Of a stretch of 64,000 nt of DNA, positions 9,211-19,144 are shown piece by piece. Origin of the DNA: Hyphomicrobiales bacterium (GTDB taxonomy: Bacteria; Pseudomonadota; Alphaproteobacteria; Rhizobiales; JACESI01); assembly GCA_013911885.1 (NCBI GenBank), contig JACESI010000002.1:124001-188000 (forward strand), read 5' to 3'. Under the pieces are notes generated by a model, which was given only the letters and a program-made list of their open reading frames with translations, was not told where the DNA came from and ran no database searches. Position numbers and translations under genes: made by a program. Every line of letters starts with the position of its first letter. The first letter of the stretch is position 1.

Positions 9211-10087
9211 GATGAAAATCGCCTTCGCTGAGAAGAAAGAGCCCGCACTGGCTGACGCGGCGCAGGGTTTCGGCGCGCTCTGCCACCAGAACCGCGCCAG
9301 ACTGGACGACAAGCCCCGCAAGGCCTGCTTCAGCCATCATGCGGATTGTCTCCGGTCCGATTGCAGGAAGATCGACACGGCGATCCTGGCCGATTTTTGC
9401 AGCCTTGATCAGAATGCCCGTCACAGGCCTTTTCGTGATGCGCTGCTCCGCGCGAAGGGCGCGAATGCGGGCGATCATGGCATCGGTGCCTTCCGCGCCT
9501 TCCACCGCCCATATGCGCCCGTCATGAATGACGAGGGCCTGGCCGATATCATGTCGTCCGAGATCGGCAAGAACCGCCTTTCCCTTCGCAATATCGGCGC
9601 GGATCGAAGGCGTGATTTTCATGTTTCCGTGGTGACACTCATTGAGGAGGAAATCCGGGGCAACATCCTGAATGCCGACCACACGGAACCCCTCCGCCTC
9701 CAGGAGATCAATCACCCTTTTCAGAAGACTGTCATCGCCACCGCGCATGGCGGCGACGATTTTCGGGATGCGGACCAGCGTGCCCGGATCGCCGAGGATG
9801 GACCGGAAATCGGGCCGCTTGCTCACCCTGCCGAGAAGAACGAGGTCTTCGCACTGGTGCTTTTTGAAGAAAGACAGAATGCGGCCGATTTCGCCCCAAT
9901 CAAAGGACTGGATATGATCGCCCTGAAGGTGAGGCAGAATTGCATCCGCCTCGCCTTTGATTGCGGCAACGGCATGGGGCTGACCTGCCGCCGACAATGC
10001 GGCGATCAACTCACCGACAATGGCGCCGCCACCTGCGACAATGCCAATCGCTCGCCGGGTCGTGATCGGCGCGCTTGCGGCGGACAT
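9203..10087 (-). CDS. lpxI: UDP-2,3-diacylglucosamine pyrophosphatase LpxI (DUF1009)
   Basis: LpxI hydrolyses UDP-2,3-diacylglucosamine to lipid X plus UMP, the step before LpxB. It replaces LpxH in many alphaproteobacteria and is not related to it. The start at 10087 (MSAASAPITTRRAIGIVAGGG) puts the GIVAGGG nucleotide-binding-like turn at about residues 13-20, as in the family. A longer frame upstream would overlap lpxA. Late in the protein GILIKAAKIGQDRRVDLPAIG matches the conserved C-terminal block of DUF1009. Length is 294 residues. It sits one base after the lpxA stop and overlaps lpxB by 8 bases. Confidence 0.92.
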   Translation of the reverse strand: MSAASAPITTRRAIGIVAGGGAIVGELIAALSAAGQPHAVAAIKGEADAILPHLQGDHIQSFDWGEIGRILSFFKKHQCEDLVLLGRVSKRPDFRSILGDPGTLVRIPKIVAAMRGGDDSLLKRVIDLLEAEGFRVVGIQDVAPDFLLNECHHGNMKITPSIRADIAKGKAVLADLGRHDIGQALVIHDGRIWAVEGAEGTDAMIARIRALRAEQRITKRPVTGILIKAAKIGQDRRVDLPAIGPETIRMMAEAGLAGLVVQSGAVLVAERAETLRRVSQCGLFLLSEGDFHHD

Positions 10088-10088
10088 G

Positions 10089-10904
10089 TCAGCCGTCCCG
10101 GCCGTTGCGCGGCATGCAGAAGGCGCGGTCGGAAGCGGTCCTGATGAAATCGACGATCCGTGCGACCTGCGCGTCGGCGGCGAGTTCCGGCGAAACGGCA
10201 TTAACGCGTCCGAGAAGCGTGCCCGCGTCTTCGACGAAAAGATCCTTATAGACCTGCCGCACGGCGTGAATGCTGTCGCGGGAAAAACCGTGGCGCTTCA
10301 TCCCGACAAGGTTGATACCGCCAAGATAGGCGCGGTTGCCAAGGGAAATGCCGAAAGGAATGACATCGTTTTCAACCCCGGCAAGACCGCCGACGAAAGC
10401 ATAATCACCGATCCGCGTGAATTGATGCACCGCCGAACCACCCCCCATGATGACATGATCACAAAGCGTGACATGACCGGCAAGAAGCACGCCATTTGAA
10501 AGGATGACATTGTTTCCAACCAGACAATCATGGGCAACATGGGAATTGGCGAGAAAGACGCAATTATCCCCGATACGGGTTTCATGGCGTCCGGTCGCTG
10601 TTCCCGGATTGATCGTCACGCCTTCGCGGATGATGCAATTGTCGCCGATTACAAGGCGGGTATCTTCGCCTTTGAACTTGAGGTCCTGCGGATCGTGACC
10701 GACTGAAGCGAAGGGATAGATCCTGGCATCGCGGCCAATCCGGGTATTGCCCGCAAGGGCGACATGGCTCTTCAATACCGCGCCATCCCCAAGGACCACC
10801 GGCCCTTCGATGACACAGAACGGGCCGATGGTGACGCCAGCGCCGATGGTCGCCTCGGCGGAAATCAACGCCGTCGGGTGGATGGAGGACATGGAGCTTG
10901 CCAT
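10089..10904 (-). CDS. lpxA: Acyl-ACP--UDP-N-acetylglucosamine O-acyltransferase
   Basis: LpxA adds a 3-hydroxyacyl chain to UDP-GlcNAc, the first and reversible step of lipid A synthesis, and acts as a cytoplasmic trimer. The protein begins with IHPTALI and continues as hexapeptide repeats forming a left-handed beta-helix to about residue 190, then a C-terminal helical part (HGFSRDSIHAVRQVYKDLF). The central HQFTRIG segment and the HVAHDCLVGN segment carrying the catalytic His are present. Length is 271 residues, slightly longer than the E. coli enzyme. The start (MASSMSSIHPT) is two bases from the fabZ stop; Met5 is an alternative. Confidence 0.95.
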   Translation of the reverse strand: MASSMSSIHPTALISAEATIGAGVTIGPFCVIEGPVVLGDGAVLKSHVALAGNTRIGRDARIYPFASVGHDPQDLKFKGEDTRLVIGDNCIIREGVTINPGTATGRHETRIGDNCVFLANSHVAHDCLVGNNVILSNGVLLAGHVTLCDHVIMGGGSAVHQFTRIGDYAFVGGLAGVENDVIPFGISLGNRAYLGGINLVGMKRHGFSRDSIHAVRQVYKDLFVEDAGTLLGRVNAVSPELAADAQVARIVDFIRTASDRAFCMPRNGRDG

Positions 10905-10906
10905 TA

Positions 10907-11377
10907 CTATGAGGACTCGCCCGCAATCAGCATGGCGCTGATTTCGGCTTCAGCGACTTTATTTCCATTCACGATTGCAAGAGCCGCGAATTTCCAGATA
11001 TTGCGCCGCTGTTTCAGCTTGGTGACGTGAAATTCGACCACATCGCCCGGCACGACGGGTTTGCGAAACTTGGCATTATCGATGGTCATGAAATAAACAA
11101 CCGACGGAGCGTTGGTGTTTTTATCTGCCGCGACACAGATTGCACCGGCCGTCTGGGCCATGCCCTCGATCAGAAGCACGCCCGGCATAACCGGCTGGTT
11201 CGGGAAGTGCCCCTGAAAATGGGGCTCGTTGATCGTCACCGCCTTGATCCCGACGCCGGAATTGTCGCCATCGATATTAATGATGCGATCAATCATCAAA
11301 AACGGATAGCGATGCGGAAGAAGCTCCATCACCCGCATGATATCGGCGGTTTCCAAGATTTTTGCAGGAGCGTCCAT
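10907..11377 (-). CDS. fabZ: 3-hydroxyacyl-ACP dehydratase FabZ
   Basis: FabZ dehydrates 3-hydroxyacyl-ACP in fatty-acid elongation and competes with LpxA and LpxD for the same hydroxyacyl pool, which explains its constant place in lpx clusters. The start at 11377 ([10 protein letters not shown]) is preceded by GAGG at suitable spacing and gives 156 residues, a normal size; an in-frame ATG at 11401 would add eight residues without better support. The hot-dog fold signature [11 protein letters not shown] is at 21-31. The catalytic His57 lies in [11 protein letters not shown] and Glu71 in EGMAQ. It lies between lpxD and lpxA. Confidence 0.95.
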   Translation of the reverse strand: MDAPAKILETADIMRVMELLPHRYPFLMIDRIINIDGDNSGVGIKAVTINEPHFQGHFPNQPVMPGVLLIEGMAQTAGAICVAADKNTNAPSVVYFMTIDNAKFRKPVVPGDVVEFHVTKLKQRRNIWKFAALAIVNGNKVAEAEISAMLIAGESS

Positions 11378-11425
11378 TTCCCTGTTCCTCACCTTCTGCA
11401 TGCCGCGCCTCAGGCGCGGCGCACT

Positions 11426-12472
11426 TTATTCATTTTCGCGTTTGACCATCCGTTTGAGAAGCTGCTGCTCGCGAAACCATTCGCGCACCGGGCGGGCCGG
11501 AACGCCGCCCCAGCGCGCGCCCGGCGGCACATCGCCGTGGACAACGCTCACGGCGGCGATTTGCGCGCCCATGCCGATCCGCACATGACCATTTACGCCG
11601 CTCTGCCCACCGATTGCAACGAAATCGTCAAGAACTACGCTTCCTGAAATACCGACCTGTGCCACAAGAATGCAGTGACGGCCGATCTCTGCATTATGTC
11701 CGATCTGGACCTGATTATCGATTTTGGTGCCTTCACCAATCACGGTATCGCGGTTGGCGCCTCGGTCGATGGTCGTGTTCGCGCCGATCTCGACATCATC
11801 CTGGATGATCACGCGTCCGATCTGCGGTACTTTGAGATGGCCGCGCGCTGACATCGCAAAACCGAAGCCATCCTGACCGATCTTGACGCCGGGGTGGATG
11901 ATGACACGGTTTCCGATCAGGGCATGTTCGATGACCGCATTTGCGGTAATGGCGCAATTCCGGCCGATCTTGACATTGGCGCCGATACGCGCGCCGGAGG
12001 CAATGTAGCTCCCAGCCCCGATTATGGCACCGGCTTCGACATAAGCGAAGGCCTCGACCGTCACATCCGCTTCCAGCGTCGCTTCAGCGGAAATATAGGC
12101 CTTGTCCGAGATTGTTCCGGTCGGGTGGATCGAGACTGGTCGCATGGCGCGGGGGAAAAACAGCGCGGCCGTCTCGGCAAAGGCCCGGTATGGATCGCGA
12201 ACCTCGATTGCAATCGTGCCCTTCGGTACGCGTGCGGTATATTTCGGGGCGCAGATACAGGCTGACGCCCGTGTCCTTTCAAGGGCAGCCAGATATTTTG
12301 GATTGTCGATGAAACTGATTTCACCGTCTCCCGCATGATCAAGCGGGCCGACACCGCTAATCACCATGTCAGGAGAGACATTGGTGGCTATCAAACCACC
12401 AATGATTGACGCTATTTCTGACAGCCTCCGCGCATCCGGTACTGGAAAGAAGGAAGTTTGGAAGTCAGACAA
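11426..12472 (-). CDS. lpxD: UDP-3-O-(3-hydroxyacyl)glucosamine N-acyltransferase
   Basis: LpxD adds the second, amide-linked hydroxyacyl chain after deacetylation by LpxC, which is not in this window. The 348-residue protein has the N-terminal uridine-binding domain (about 1-105), then a hexapeptide-repeat beta-helix (about 110-320) with the [13 protein letters not shown] and [14 protein letters not shown] coils, and a short basic C-terminal helix. The catalytic His is expected in the QIGHNAEIG region. It follows bamA by 53 bases on the same strand, in the common bamA-lpxD-fabZ-lpxA order. Confidence 0.95.
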   Translation of the reverse strand: MSDFQTSFFPVPDARRLSEIASIIGGLIATNVSPDMVISGVGPLDHAGDGEISFIDNPKYLAALERTRASACICAPKYTARVPKGTIAIEVRDPYRAFAETAALFFPRAMRPVSIHPTGTISDKAYISAEATLEADVTVEAFAYVEAGAIIGAGSYIASGARIGANVKIGRNCAITANAVIEHALIGNRVIIHPGVKIGQDGFGFAMSARGHLKVPQIGRVIIQDDVEIGANTTIDRGANRDTVIGEGTKIDNQVQIGHNAEIGRHCILVAQVGISGSVVLDDFVAIGGQSGVNGHVRIGMGAQIAAVSVVHGDVPPGARWGGVPARPVREWFREQQLLKRMVKRENE

Positions 12473-12525
12473 ATGCGTCTCTCATCGATGGATTCAAACC
12501 TGCCATAGAGCCAGACGCGTCGAAT

Positions 12526-14865
12526 CTAGAAGCGCGTGCCACCACCAATGCGGAAGAACTGCCTCTCGTCAAACGACTGATCGGAAAGCACATAGGCAAA
12601 GTCACCCCGCAGCGGACCGAACGGCGAGTTCCAGATGATGCCGGCACCAACAGACGAGCGGATCTGGAGGTTATCCGAGCCAGGTTCGAGTGTATCAGTA
12701 CCAGCAAGCTGCGTATCGAACCCGAAAAGTGAACCGGCTTCGGCAAAAATGGCTGTCTTGATACCGACCGAGCGTGGAACGAGTGGTGGTGGGAATATGA
12801 CCTCAGCGGTGACGGCGAAGAAATTTGTACCGCCAAGCGAATCATCGTTAGCAACTCCAGTCGGCGATAGCCGAGGACCCAAACCTCTGTTGTCGAAACC
12901 GCGAACAAGATCACCACCGGCAAAGAAGTTGTCGAGAATGCGAACATCCTCACCAATTCCGATAATATTACCGGCGCGGCCTCTGAGAAGACCGGTGATT
13001 TCACGGTTTGCGTTGAGTTCACGATAATAGGAGGCTCGAATTTCCGATCGTACGAAGTTTACATCACCGCCAACACCGGCAAAATCCTGATTGAAGCGGA
13101 CGTGAAGACCAGATTTCGGGTCCTGATTGCTGTCGAGAGTATTGTAGACCAGCGTATAACCAACAGAGGATGTGGTGGTCTCAGGCTCGGCCAGGCGAAT
13201 TGAAGCCGGTGCCCGCGTCTCGATCTCACTAATTCTCTCAAAATCGTAGGTGTAATTGAAGCCGACCTGGAACTTCTCGGTCAAGGGAAGGCCAATGCGC
13301 AATGCACCACCGGTGTTGCTAACGTCAAAACTCCGTCTGTCCTGACTGTCGCTGTCGCGGCGGAAAAGATCAAAACCAGCGGAAATACGGCGACCAAGGA
13401 AATAAGGTTCGGTAAAGCTCAAGTCATAGGTCTGGTTACCTGAACCAACACCGACTGCGGCGCGGACAAACTGACCACGACCAAGGAAGTTCCGCTCGGT
13501 TACCGCGATGTTTGTCAGGAAGCCGCCGCCAAGATCGGCACCAACGCCGAAGGCGACGTCGCCTGTCGGTTGTTCATCGACCTGAACATTCACCACGACA
13601 CGGTCTGGCGCGGAACCCCGGGAACGGGTCACTTTGACGTTTGCAAAAATACCAAGATTGCGGATGCGACGCTCTGCGCGGGTCAGAAGCGCCTGGTTGA
13701 AGGCATCGCCCTCGGCAATATCAAATTCCCGACGAATGACATATTCGCGTGTGCGGGTGTTGCCAAAAATATTGATTCGCTCGACGAAGACGCGAGAGCC
13801 CTGATCAATGGCATAAGTTACATTGATACGCCGTCCTTCGACCTGTTCGCCCCGCGGGCGGACTTCGGCAAAGGCAAAGCCCTTGGCCGCAGCGGCAAGC
13901 GAAAGAGCTTCAATCGAGCGCTCCACTTCGCGCGCATCATAGACATCGCCCTCTTTCGTCTTCACAAGTGGCCGCAAGTCGGATTGATCGACATCCAGAA
14001 GTACAGTATCGATATCGATCTTGCCATAACGATAGCGCTCACCCTCATTCACCGTAATATTGATGAAGAATTTGTTGCTTTTAGCGTCAATGTCGATGGC
14101 AGAGGAGATAACTTCAAAGTCGGCATAGCCATGGTTGAAATAGAAGCGGCGCAGTTGCTCTTCATCCGCGGCAAGGCGAGCCTCATCATAAATGTCGCTG
14201 CTGCTCAGGAATGACAGCAGCCCCGTCTCGCGCGTTGCGATCGCATTGCGAAGACGACCGTCACTGAACGCATTGTTTCCGATGAAGTTGATCTGGGCAA
14301 TGCCCGTCTTCTTGGCTTCATCAATTCGGAAGACGACGTTGACGCGGTTCTTGTCGAGTGGCTCGACTGTCGATTTCACTGCGACATTCAAACGCCCTGT
14401 TGCCTGATAGGCCTGCTTGATGCGTGCGACATCAGCATCGATCTGATCCGGGTTGAAAACGCCGCGCGCCTTGGTTGAAATGGCGCCTGCGAGGTCTTCT
14501 TCCTTGAGTTTCTTATTGCCGATAAAGGCAATGCCGTTGACGACCGGATTCTCAACGACACGCACATTCAGCGTGCTGCCGCTTGTCGAAATGGAAACAT
14601 CCTTGAACAATCCGGTTGCAAAAAGCGCCTTGAGGGATTCGTCAATGGAAATTGCCGTCGCGCGCTGGCCGGGGGAAATAGTGACATAGGTCAGGATCGT
14701 GTCGCGGCTTATGCGCTCGTTTCCGGAGACTGCCACATTGGAGACTGCCTGCGCTTGCGCGTGAGAGACCGAGCCGTCGATAACCGCAAATCCTGCAGAA
14801 ACGGTAAGCACCATCAACAGGACATAAAAAATTCCTGTAAACAGGCGAAATCTTGCGACATTCAT
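12526..14865 (-). CDS. bamA: Outer membrane protein assembly factor BamA
   Basis: BamA is the central Omp85 protein that folds beta-barrels into the outer membrane. From the start at 14865 (MNVARFRLFTG) there is a cleavable signal peptide ending near residues 38-40 (SHAQAQA), five POTRA domains (about 42-420; first repeat VSNVAVSGNERIS) and a C-terminal barrel ending in an aromatic Phe (GGGTRF). Length is 779 residues, normal for alphaproteobacteria. An in-frame extension further upstream would place charged residues before the signal peptide and is rejected. It lies between rseP and lpxD, the usual order. Confidence 0.96.
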   Translation of the reverse strand: MNVARFRLFTGIFYVLLMVLTVSAGFAVIDGSVSHAQAQAVSNVAVSGNERISRDTILTYVTISPGQRATAISIDESLKALFATGLFKDVSISTSGSTLNVRVVENPVVNGIAFIGNKKLKEEDLAGAISTKARGVFNPDQIDADVARIKQAYQATGRLNVAVKSTVEPLDKNRVNVVFRIDEAKKTGIAQINFIGNNAFSDGRLRNAIATRETGLLSFLSSSDIYDEARLAADEEQLRRFYFNHGYADFEVISSAIDIDAKSNKFFINITVNEGERYRYGKIDIDTVLLDVDQSDLRPLVKTKEGDVYDAREVERSIEALSLAAAAKGFAFAEVRPRGEQVEGRRINVTYAIDQGSRVFVERINIFGNTRTREYVIRREFDIAEGDAFNQALLTRAERRIRNLGIFANVKVTRSRGSAPDRVVVNVQVDEQPTGDVAFGVGADLGGGFLTNIAVTERNFLGRGQFVRAAVGVGSGNQTYDLSFTEPYFLGRRISAGFDLFRRDSDSQDRRSFDVSNTGGALRIGLPLTEKFQVGFNYTYDFERISEIETRAPASIRLAEPETTTSSVGYTLVYNTLDSNQDPKSGLHVRFNQDFAGVGGDVNFVRSEIRASYYRELNANREITGLLRGRAGNIIGIGEDVRILDNFFAGGDLVRGFDNRGLGPRLSPTGVANDDSLGGTNFFAVTAEVIFPPPLVPRSVGIKTAIFAEAGSLFGFDTQLAGTDTLEPGSDNLQIRSSVGAGIIWNSPFGPLRGDFAYVLSDQSFDERQFFRIGGGTRF

Positions 14866-15051
14866 GAAACAGCTGCCTTCATTTCCACACGCTCCGATTT
14901 CTCTGTTAAAGAGAATCCCGGAACCCCTTTGGTCTTTTGGCAAAAATACCTACCGGACGCAAGCACAACAGTGCCTTGGGTTTAACAATTCCCTTACAAT
15001 GCGTTGCATCCACGAAACATCCCGTGAGCGCGTTGCTGCCACGCAACACTT

Positions 15052-16182
15052 TCAAAGATGGCGTGAAATATCAATCGTGGTGACAAGAAGCATGAAGCTA
15101 AGAAGGACCGCAAGCCCGACTTTAAAGCTCCATTCCTGCGCCTTTTCAGGAACAGGACGACCCCTCACCGCCTCGATCGCATAAAACAGGAGATGCCCGC
15201 CATCAAGCACCGGAATCGGCAAAAGATTCATAATTCCGATACTGACAGAGAGAACAGCGGTCAGGCTGACAAGGGCGGCAAAACTGATCGCCGCCACCTG
15301 ACCAGAGACTTCGGCAATACGAATGGGACCACCCAACTGGTCAATTGATTCTCTTCCAGTGAACAATCCAACGAAAAAGGTCGCCGTCCGCCGGATCACA
15401 TAGACCGTTTCATCAACCGCTTCCCCAACCGCTTCCAGTGGGCCATAGGACTTGTGAATGATCGCATCCGCGCTCGAACTGCGCTGAATGCCGAGCTGAC
15501 CAATCCGCTGCTTGCCGCCGAACGGGTCGTTGACTTCGCGAAATTCGGGTGTCGCGATCAGGGTAATTTCAGCGCCCTCGCGCAGAACGGAAACAGTGAG
15601 TGGAATTTCCGCGCTTACCGAGACGATGCGCTGAAGATCTGAAAAACTTTCGATTGCACTGCCGTTCACGGCAATGATCAGATCGCCTGCCCGAAACCCG
15701 GCGCTCGCCGCAACACTGCCTGGAACGATTTCATCGACCTTTGCCGAAATAATGTCGCGCCCGGTCGTCATGAAAAGACCCGTGAAAATCACAATCGCCA
15801 GAATGAAGTTCGCAATCGGGCCTGCCGCGACCACGGCGGCGCGCTGCCAGAGCTTTTTCCTGGCGAAAAATTGCGACGTATCATGCCCCTTCGCTTCCAG
15901 CGCCCTGAGATCACCCGGCGTACTTGCGGCATTGGCATCATCGATGAATTTGACATAGCCGCCGAGCGGTATGGCGCTCAGGGCCCAGACAGTGCCTTTC
16001 TTATCGGTAAAGCTCCATAGGTCCGGTCCGAAACCAATTGCAAATTTTGCAACGCCAATACCGTTCCAGCGCGCAACAAGAAAATGGCCAAGCTCGTGGA
16101 AAAAGACGACAATGGTCAGAACGAAGAGAAATGGCAGGCACCAAGCCACAATCCATGTAAAGCCTTGTCCGAGCAGTTCCAT
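15052..16182 (-). CDS. rseP: RIP metalloprotease RseP
   Basis: RseP is a site-2-type zinc protease in the inner membrane that cuts anti-sigma factors and remnant signal peptides. The zinc motif HELGH is at residues 29-33 in the first membrane helix. A periplasmic PDZ domain (about 115-215) contains the AGFRAGDLIIAVNG carboxylate-binding loop. The second active-site motif PVLDGGH is at 324-330 in a late helix. Length is 376 residues with a single clear PDZ domain, as in many alphaproteobacterial homologues. It is located between dxr and bamA, linking outer-membrane assembly with envelope stress control. Confidence 0.94.
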   Translation of the reverse strand: MELLGQGFTWIVAWCLPFLFVLTIVVFFHELGHFLVARWNGIGVAKFAIGFGPDLWSFTDKKGTVWALSAIPLGGYVKFIDDANAASTPGDLRALEAKGHDTSQFFARKKLWQRAAVVAAGPIANFILAIVIFTGLFMTTGRDIISAKVDEIVPGSVAASAGFRAGDLIIAVNGSAIESFSDLQRIVSVSAEIPLTVSVLREGAEITLIATPEFREVNDPFGGKQRIGQLGIQRSSSADAIIHKSYGPLEAVGEAVDETVYVIRRTATFFVGLFTGRESIDQLGGPIRIAEVSGQVAAISFAALVSLTAVLSVSIGIMNLLPIPVLDGGHLLFYAIEAVRGRPVPEKAQEWSFKVGLAVLLSFMLLVTTIDISRHL

Positions 16183-16256
16183 TGTCTCATCCTTTCAGGG
16201 ATCTGTTGCGCATCGATTGATCCTATCGCGCCGCGTCTGCTCTTTTCAGGCCGCTT

Positions 16257-17525
16257 TCACGCATATAGGGCATCCGACGCGGTCCGGCGCGCAAAATGAT
16301 CGACCGTCCGCGCCATGTCCAGTGATTCGATCTGCGCAGAAGGGCCGAATTCCTTGCTCCCTGCTGTGAGCACCCGTTCGACAAGCGCACTCATGCCATA
16401 AAAGTCGATTCCCTTGCCAAGAAACATCCCGACCGCAACCTCGTTTGCCGCGTTGAGAAGGTTGGTCGCGACATCGCCCGCTTTCAGGGCTTGCCGCGCC
16501 AGGCCAAGCATAGGAAAGCGCTGCAAATCCGGTTTTTCAAAGGTCAGGGTGCCAATGCTTGCGAGGTCAAGGCGCTTGACGCTGGTCGCAATGCGTTGCG
16601 GATGCGCCATGCAATGGGCAATCGGCGTGCGCATGTCGGGGCTGCCGAGTTCAGCAATCACCGCGCCGTCGATGAAAGACACCATGCCGTGGATGATCGA
16701 TTGCGGATGCACCACGACGTCGAGCTGATCGTGCCGGATTGGAAACAGGTGATGCGCCTCAATGACCTCAAGCCCCTTGTTCATGAGGGTCGCTGAATCG
16801 ATCGTGATTTTCGCGCCCATGCTCCAGTTGGGATGTTTCAGCGCCGCCTCCGGTCCTGCGGCCGCGATCCGCGCGCGCTCCCAGGTTCTGAACGGACCGC
16901 CAGACGCGGTCAGCGTCACCTTCTCGACATCACGCATTTGGCCGGCAAGCAGCGCCTGAAAGATCGCGTTATGTTCAGAATCGAGCGGCAGCAGAGTCAC
17001 CCCCTTTGCCCTCACCCGCTCGCGCAGATAAGTCCCGGCGCAGACGAGGCTTTCCTTGTTGGCAAGGGCAAGCATCGAACAATGATCGATCGCAGCAAGC
17101 GTCGGGGCAAGGCCCGCAAAACCCACAATCGCTGAAATCATCATGTCGCAGGGAATGCGCGCAGCCTCGAGAACCGCCTCATCGCCGCCAATCACCATAC
17201 AGTCGAGATCGGAAAGCGTGGCGCGAAGCTCCGCGAGCTTGTCTGGATCGGCAATCGCCACCACCCGCGCGCGGGTCAGGCGGGCAATTTCGGAAAGTCT
17301 TTTGACATTCGCACCGCCCGTGATTGCAACAACTTCATAAGCATCGGGATGGGCCGCAACAATATCAAGCGTGCTGGCGCCGATGGAACCGGTTGCACCC
17401 AGGATCGAGATGCGGCGAAGGCCGTTTGATTGCATTTTCTCTACTGTTTCCATTGCCGGCTCACACGGCATTGCAGCACTATCAGTGAAAAGGGATGCAT
17501 TGCCTCTGCTTTGCGTATCGGTCAT
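16257..17525 (-). CDS. dxr: 1-deoxy-D-xylulose 5-phosphate reductoisomerase
   Basis: Dxr catalyses the second step of the non-mevalonate isoprenoid pathway and so supplies the undecaprenyl chain made by UppS nearby. The NADPH-binding motif ILGATGSIGAST, the metal and substrate motifs LDSEHNA, ASGGPFR and WSMGAKITIDSATLMNKGLEVIEA split over two strands, and the C-terminal helical domain are all present. The 422-residue reading includes about 30 extra N-terminal residues; starts at Met25 or Met31 would give a more usual length of about 390. The first ATG has GGGGGA four bases upstream, so it is kept with caution. Confidence 0.94.
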   Translation of the reverse strand: MTDTQSRGNASLFTDSAAMPCEPAMETVEKMQSNGLRRISILGATGSIGASTLDIVAAHPDAYEVVAITGGANVKRLSEIARLTRARVVAIADPDKLAELRATLSDLDCMVIGGDEAVLEAARIPCDMMISAIVGFAGLAPTLAAIDHCSMLALANKESLVCAGTYLRERVRAKGVTLLPLDSEHNAIFQALLAGQMRDVEKVTLTASGGPFRTWERARIAAAGPEAALKHPNWSMGAKITIDSATLMNKGLEVIEAHHLFPIRHDQLDVVVHPQSIIHGMVSFIDGAVIAELGSPDMRTPIAHCMAHPQRIATSVKRLDLASIGTLTFEKPDLQRFPMLGLARQALKAGDVATNLLNAANEVAVGMFLGKGIDFYGMSALVERVLTAGSKEFGPSAQIESLDMARTVDHFARRTASDALYA

Positions 17526-17543
17526 CTCGTCCCCCGGAGACTT

Positions 17544-18359
17544 CTAGGCTTCAATCGGAAAGGCTATCGCACAGATCAGCGCGAATGCATAGGCGGCGAG
17601 TGTCAGCCCATCTACACGGTCAAGAAGACCGCCGTGCCCCGGAATGAGATTGCTCGCATCCTTGACATTGAAACGGCGCTTGATTGCGGATTCCATGAGA
17701 TCGCCTGCCTGTGCCACCAGCGAAAGCAGGAACGCGATAAGCGCGAGGCGAAGCGTCGCCCCACCGAAACAGTACTCCGCGACCAGGCTGCCGATCAGAA
17801 TGGCCCCGAGAACACCGCCAACAAAGCCGGACCATGTCTTCTTCGGTGAGACTTTCGGCATCAGTTTCGGCCCGCCAACGGCACGCCCGACAAGATAGGC
17901 GAAAATATCCGCGGCCCAGACCGTGAAACACAAAAATACCAGGAGATTGAGGCCGAGGCCTTGTTCATCTGGATAGGTGCGAAGATAGATCAGGCAGAGC
18001 GGCAGGCCACTTGCGATGCCAATCGCGGCAATCGACCAGCCAGACTTTTTCTCAAAAAACCGCACCGTCAGACCGCCAGCCGCAACAAGCGCCAGCGAGA
18101 GTATGATCGGTGTAATCGACCGGGCAATAAGCATGCTGGCGATGAGACTTAGAATACAGACAAAAGCCAGCACATCGCGCCTGATGTCGATCACGCGAAG
18201 GGTCATCACGGTCCATTCCCAGAGCATGATGGCCGCAATCAGCGTCATCAGGAGAGCGAACCAGAGACCGCCAAGCCAGCCGAAGAAAATCGCAAAGGCG
18301 GCAAGAACAAGGGATGAAACGAGCCGAATGCGAAAATCAGAGGCAAGAGCCGGAAGCAC
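17544..18359 (-). CDS. cdsA: Phosphatidate cytidylyltransferase
   Basis: CdsA makes CDP-diacylglycerol from phosphatidic acid and CTP, the branch point for all membrane phospholipids. The 271-residue protein has about eight hydrophobic helices and ends with the family signature: SAIKRRFNVKDAS, then the GHGGLLDRVDG stretch carrying the metal-binding acidic residues. A KVSPKKTWSGFVGG segment is also typical. It starts four bases from the uppS stop and is followed by dxr, as in the standard frr-uppS-cdsA-dxr-rseP order. Confidence 0.94.
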   Translation of the reverse strand: MLPALASDFRIRLVSSLVLAAFAIFFGWLGGLWFALLMTLIAAIMLWEWTVMTLRVIDIRRDVLAFVCILSLIASMLIARSITPIILSLALVAAGGLTVRFFEKKSGWSIAAIGIASGLPLCLIYLRTYPDEQGLGLNLLVFLCFTVWAADIFAYLVGRAVGGPKLMPKVSPKKTWSGFVGGVLGAILIGSLVAEYCFGGATLRLALIAFLLSLVAQAGDLMESAIKRRFNVKDASNLIPGHGGLLDRVDGLTLAAYAFALICAIAFPIEA

Positions 18360-18362
18360 GGT

Positions 18363-19130
18363 TCAACCGCCGCTTTTTGCAGAAGAGATTGCGCCGAAGC
18401 GTCGTTCGCGGCCGAAATAATCATCGATCGCGCGCAGGAACTCCGCTTCGCCGAAGTCCGGCCATTTGCACTCGGTGAAGAAAAACTCCGAATAGGCGGC
18501 CTGCCAGAGCAGGAAATTACTCAGCCTCTGTTCGCCGCTTGTGCGGATGATGAGGTCGGGGTCGGGTATTGCTGCGGTCTGAAGATGCTGGCTGATGAGA
18601 TCAATTGAGATCGCATCCGGCGATAGAGAACCTGCTGCAACCGCAGCGGCGATCCGCTGCACCGCACTCAGTATCTCCGCACGCGCGCCGTAATTAAAGG
18701 CGATGACGAGCGTCAGACCATTGTTTCCAGCGGTCAGTGTTATCGCGTCTTTGATGAGCCTCGTGATGTCGTCCGGAACGCCACTTTCGCTGCCGATGGT
18801 GATCAGGCGGACATTGTTCTGGTGCAGCTCGGCAAGATATTTGCGAATGAAAAGGCGCATCAGGCTGAAAAGTTCGGCAATTTCGCTCTTCGGTCGGTTC
18901 CAGTTTTCCGAGCTGAAACTGAACAGCGTCAGATAATCAAGGCCGCATTCGCCCGCGACGCGGGTGATTTCGCGCACCGCTTCGACGCCCTTGCGATGTC
19001 CCTCGATGCGGGGCAGCCCGCGCTCCTTCGCCCAGCGACCGTTGCCATCCATGATAATGGCGACATGCCGGGGCATCCGGGGATGGGAAGGCTCGTCTTC
19101 GGCAAACGGGATGAGAGAGGCATCGGACAT
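18363..19130 (-). CDS. uppS: Isoprenyl (undecaprenyl) diphosphate synthase
   Basis: UppS extends farnesyl diphosphate with cis isoprene units to undecaprenyl diphosphate, the lipid carrier for peptidoglycan. The active-site motif IIMDGNGRWAKERG holds Asp28. LFSFSSENWNRP and the C-terminal RTSGEQRLSNFLLWQ with YSEFFFTECKWPDF match the family. Length is 255 residues, normal. It follows frr by 14 bases and precedes cdsA by 3. Confidence 0.95.
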   Translation of the reverse strand: MSDASLIPFAEDEPSHPRMPRHVAIIMDGNGRWAKERGLPRIEGHRKGVEAVREITRVAGECGLDYLTLFSFSSENWNRPKSEIAELFSLMRLFIRKYLAELHQNNVRLITIGSESGVPDDITRLIKDAITLTAGNNGLTLVIAFNYGARAEILSAVQRIAAAVAAGSLSPDAISIDLISQHLQTAAIPDPDLIIRTSGEQRLSNFLLWQAAYSEFFFTECKWPDFGEAEFLRAIDDYFGRERRFGAISSAKSGG

Positions 19131-19144
19131 AGAGATTGGACAAC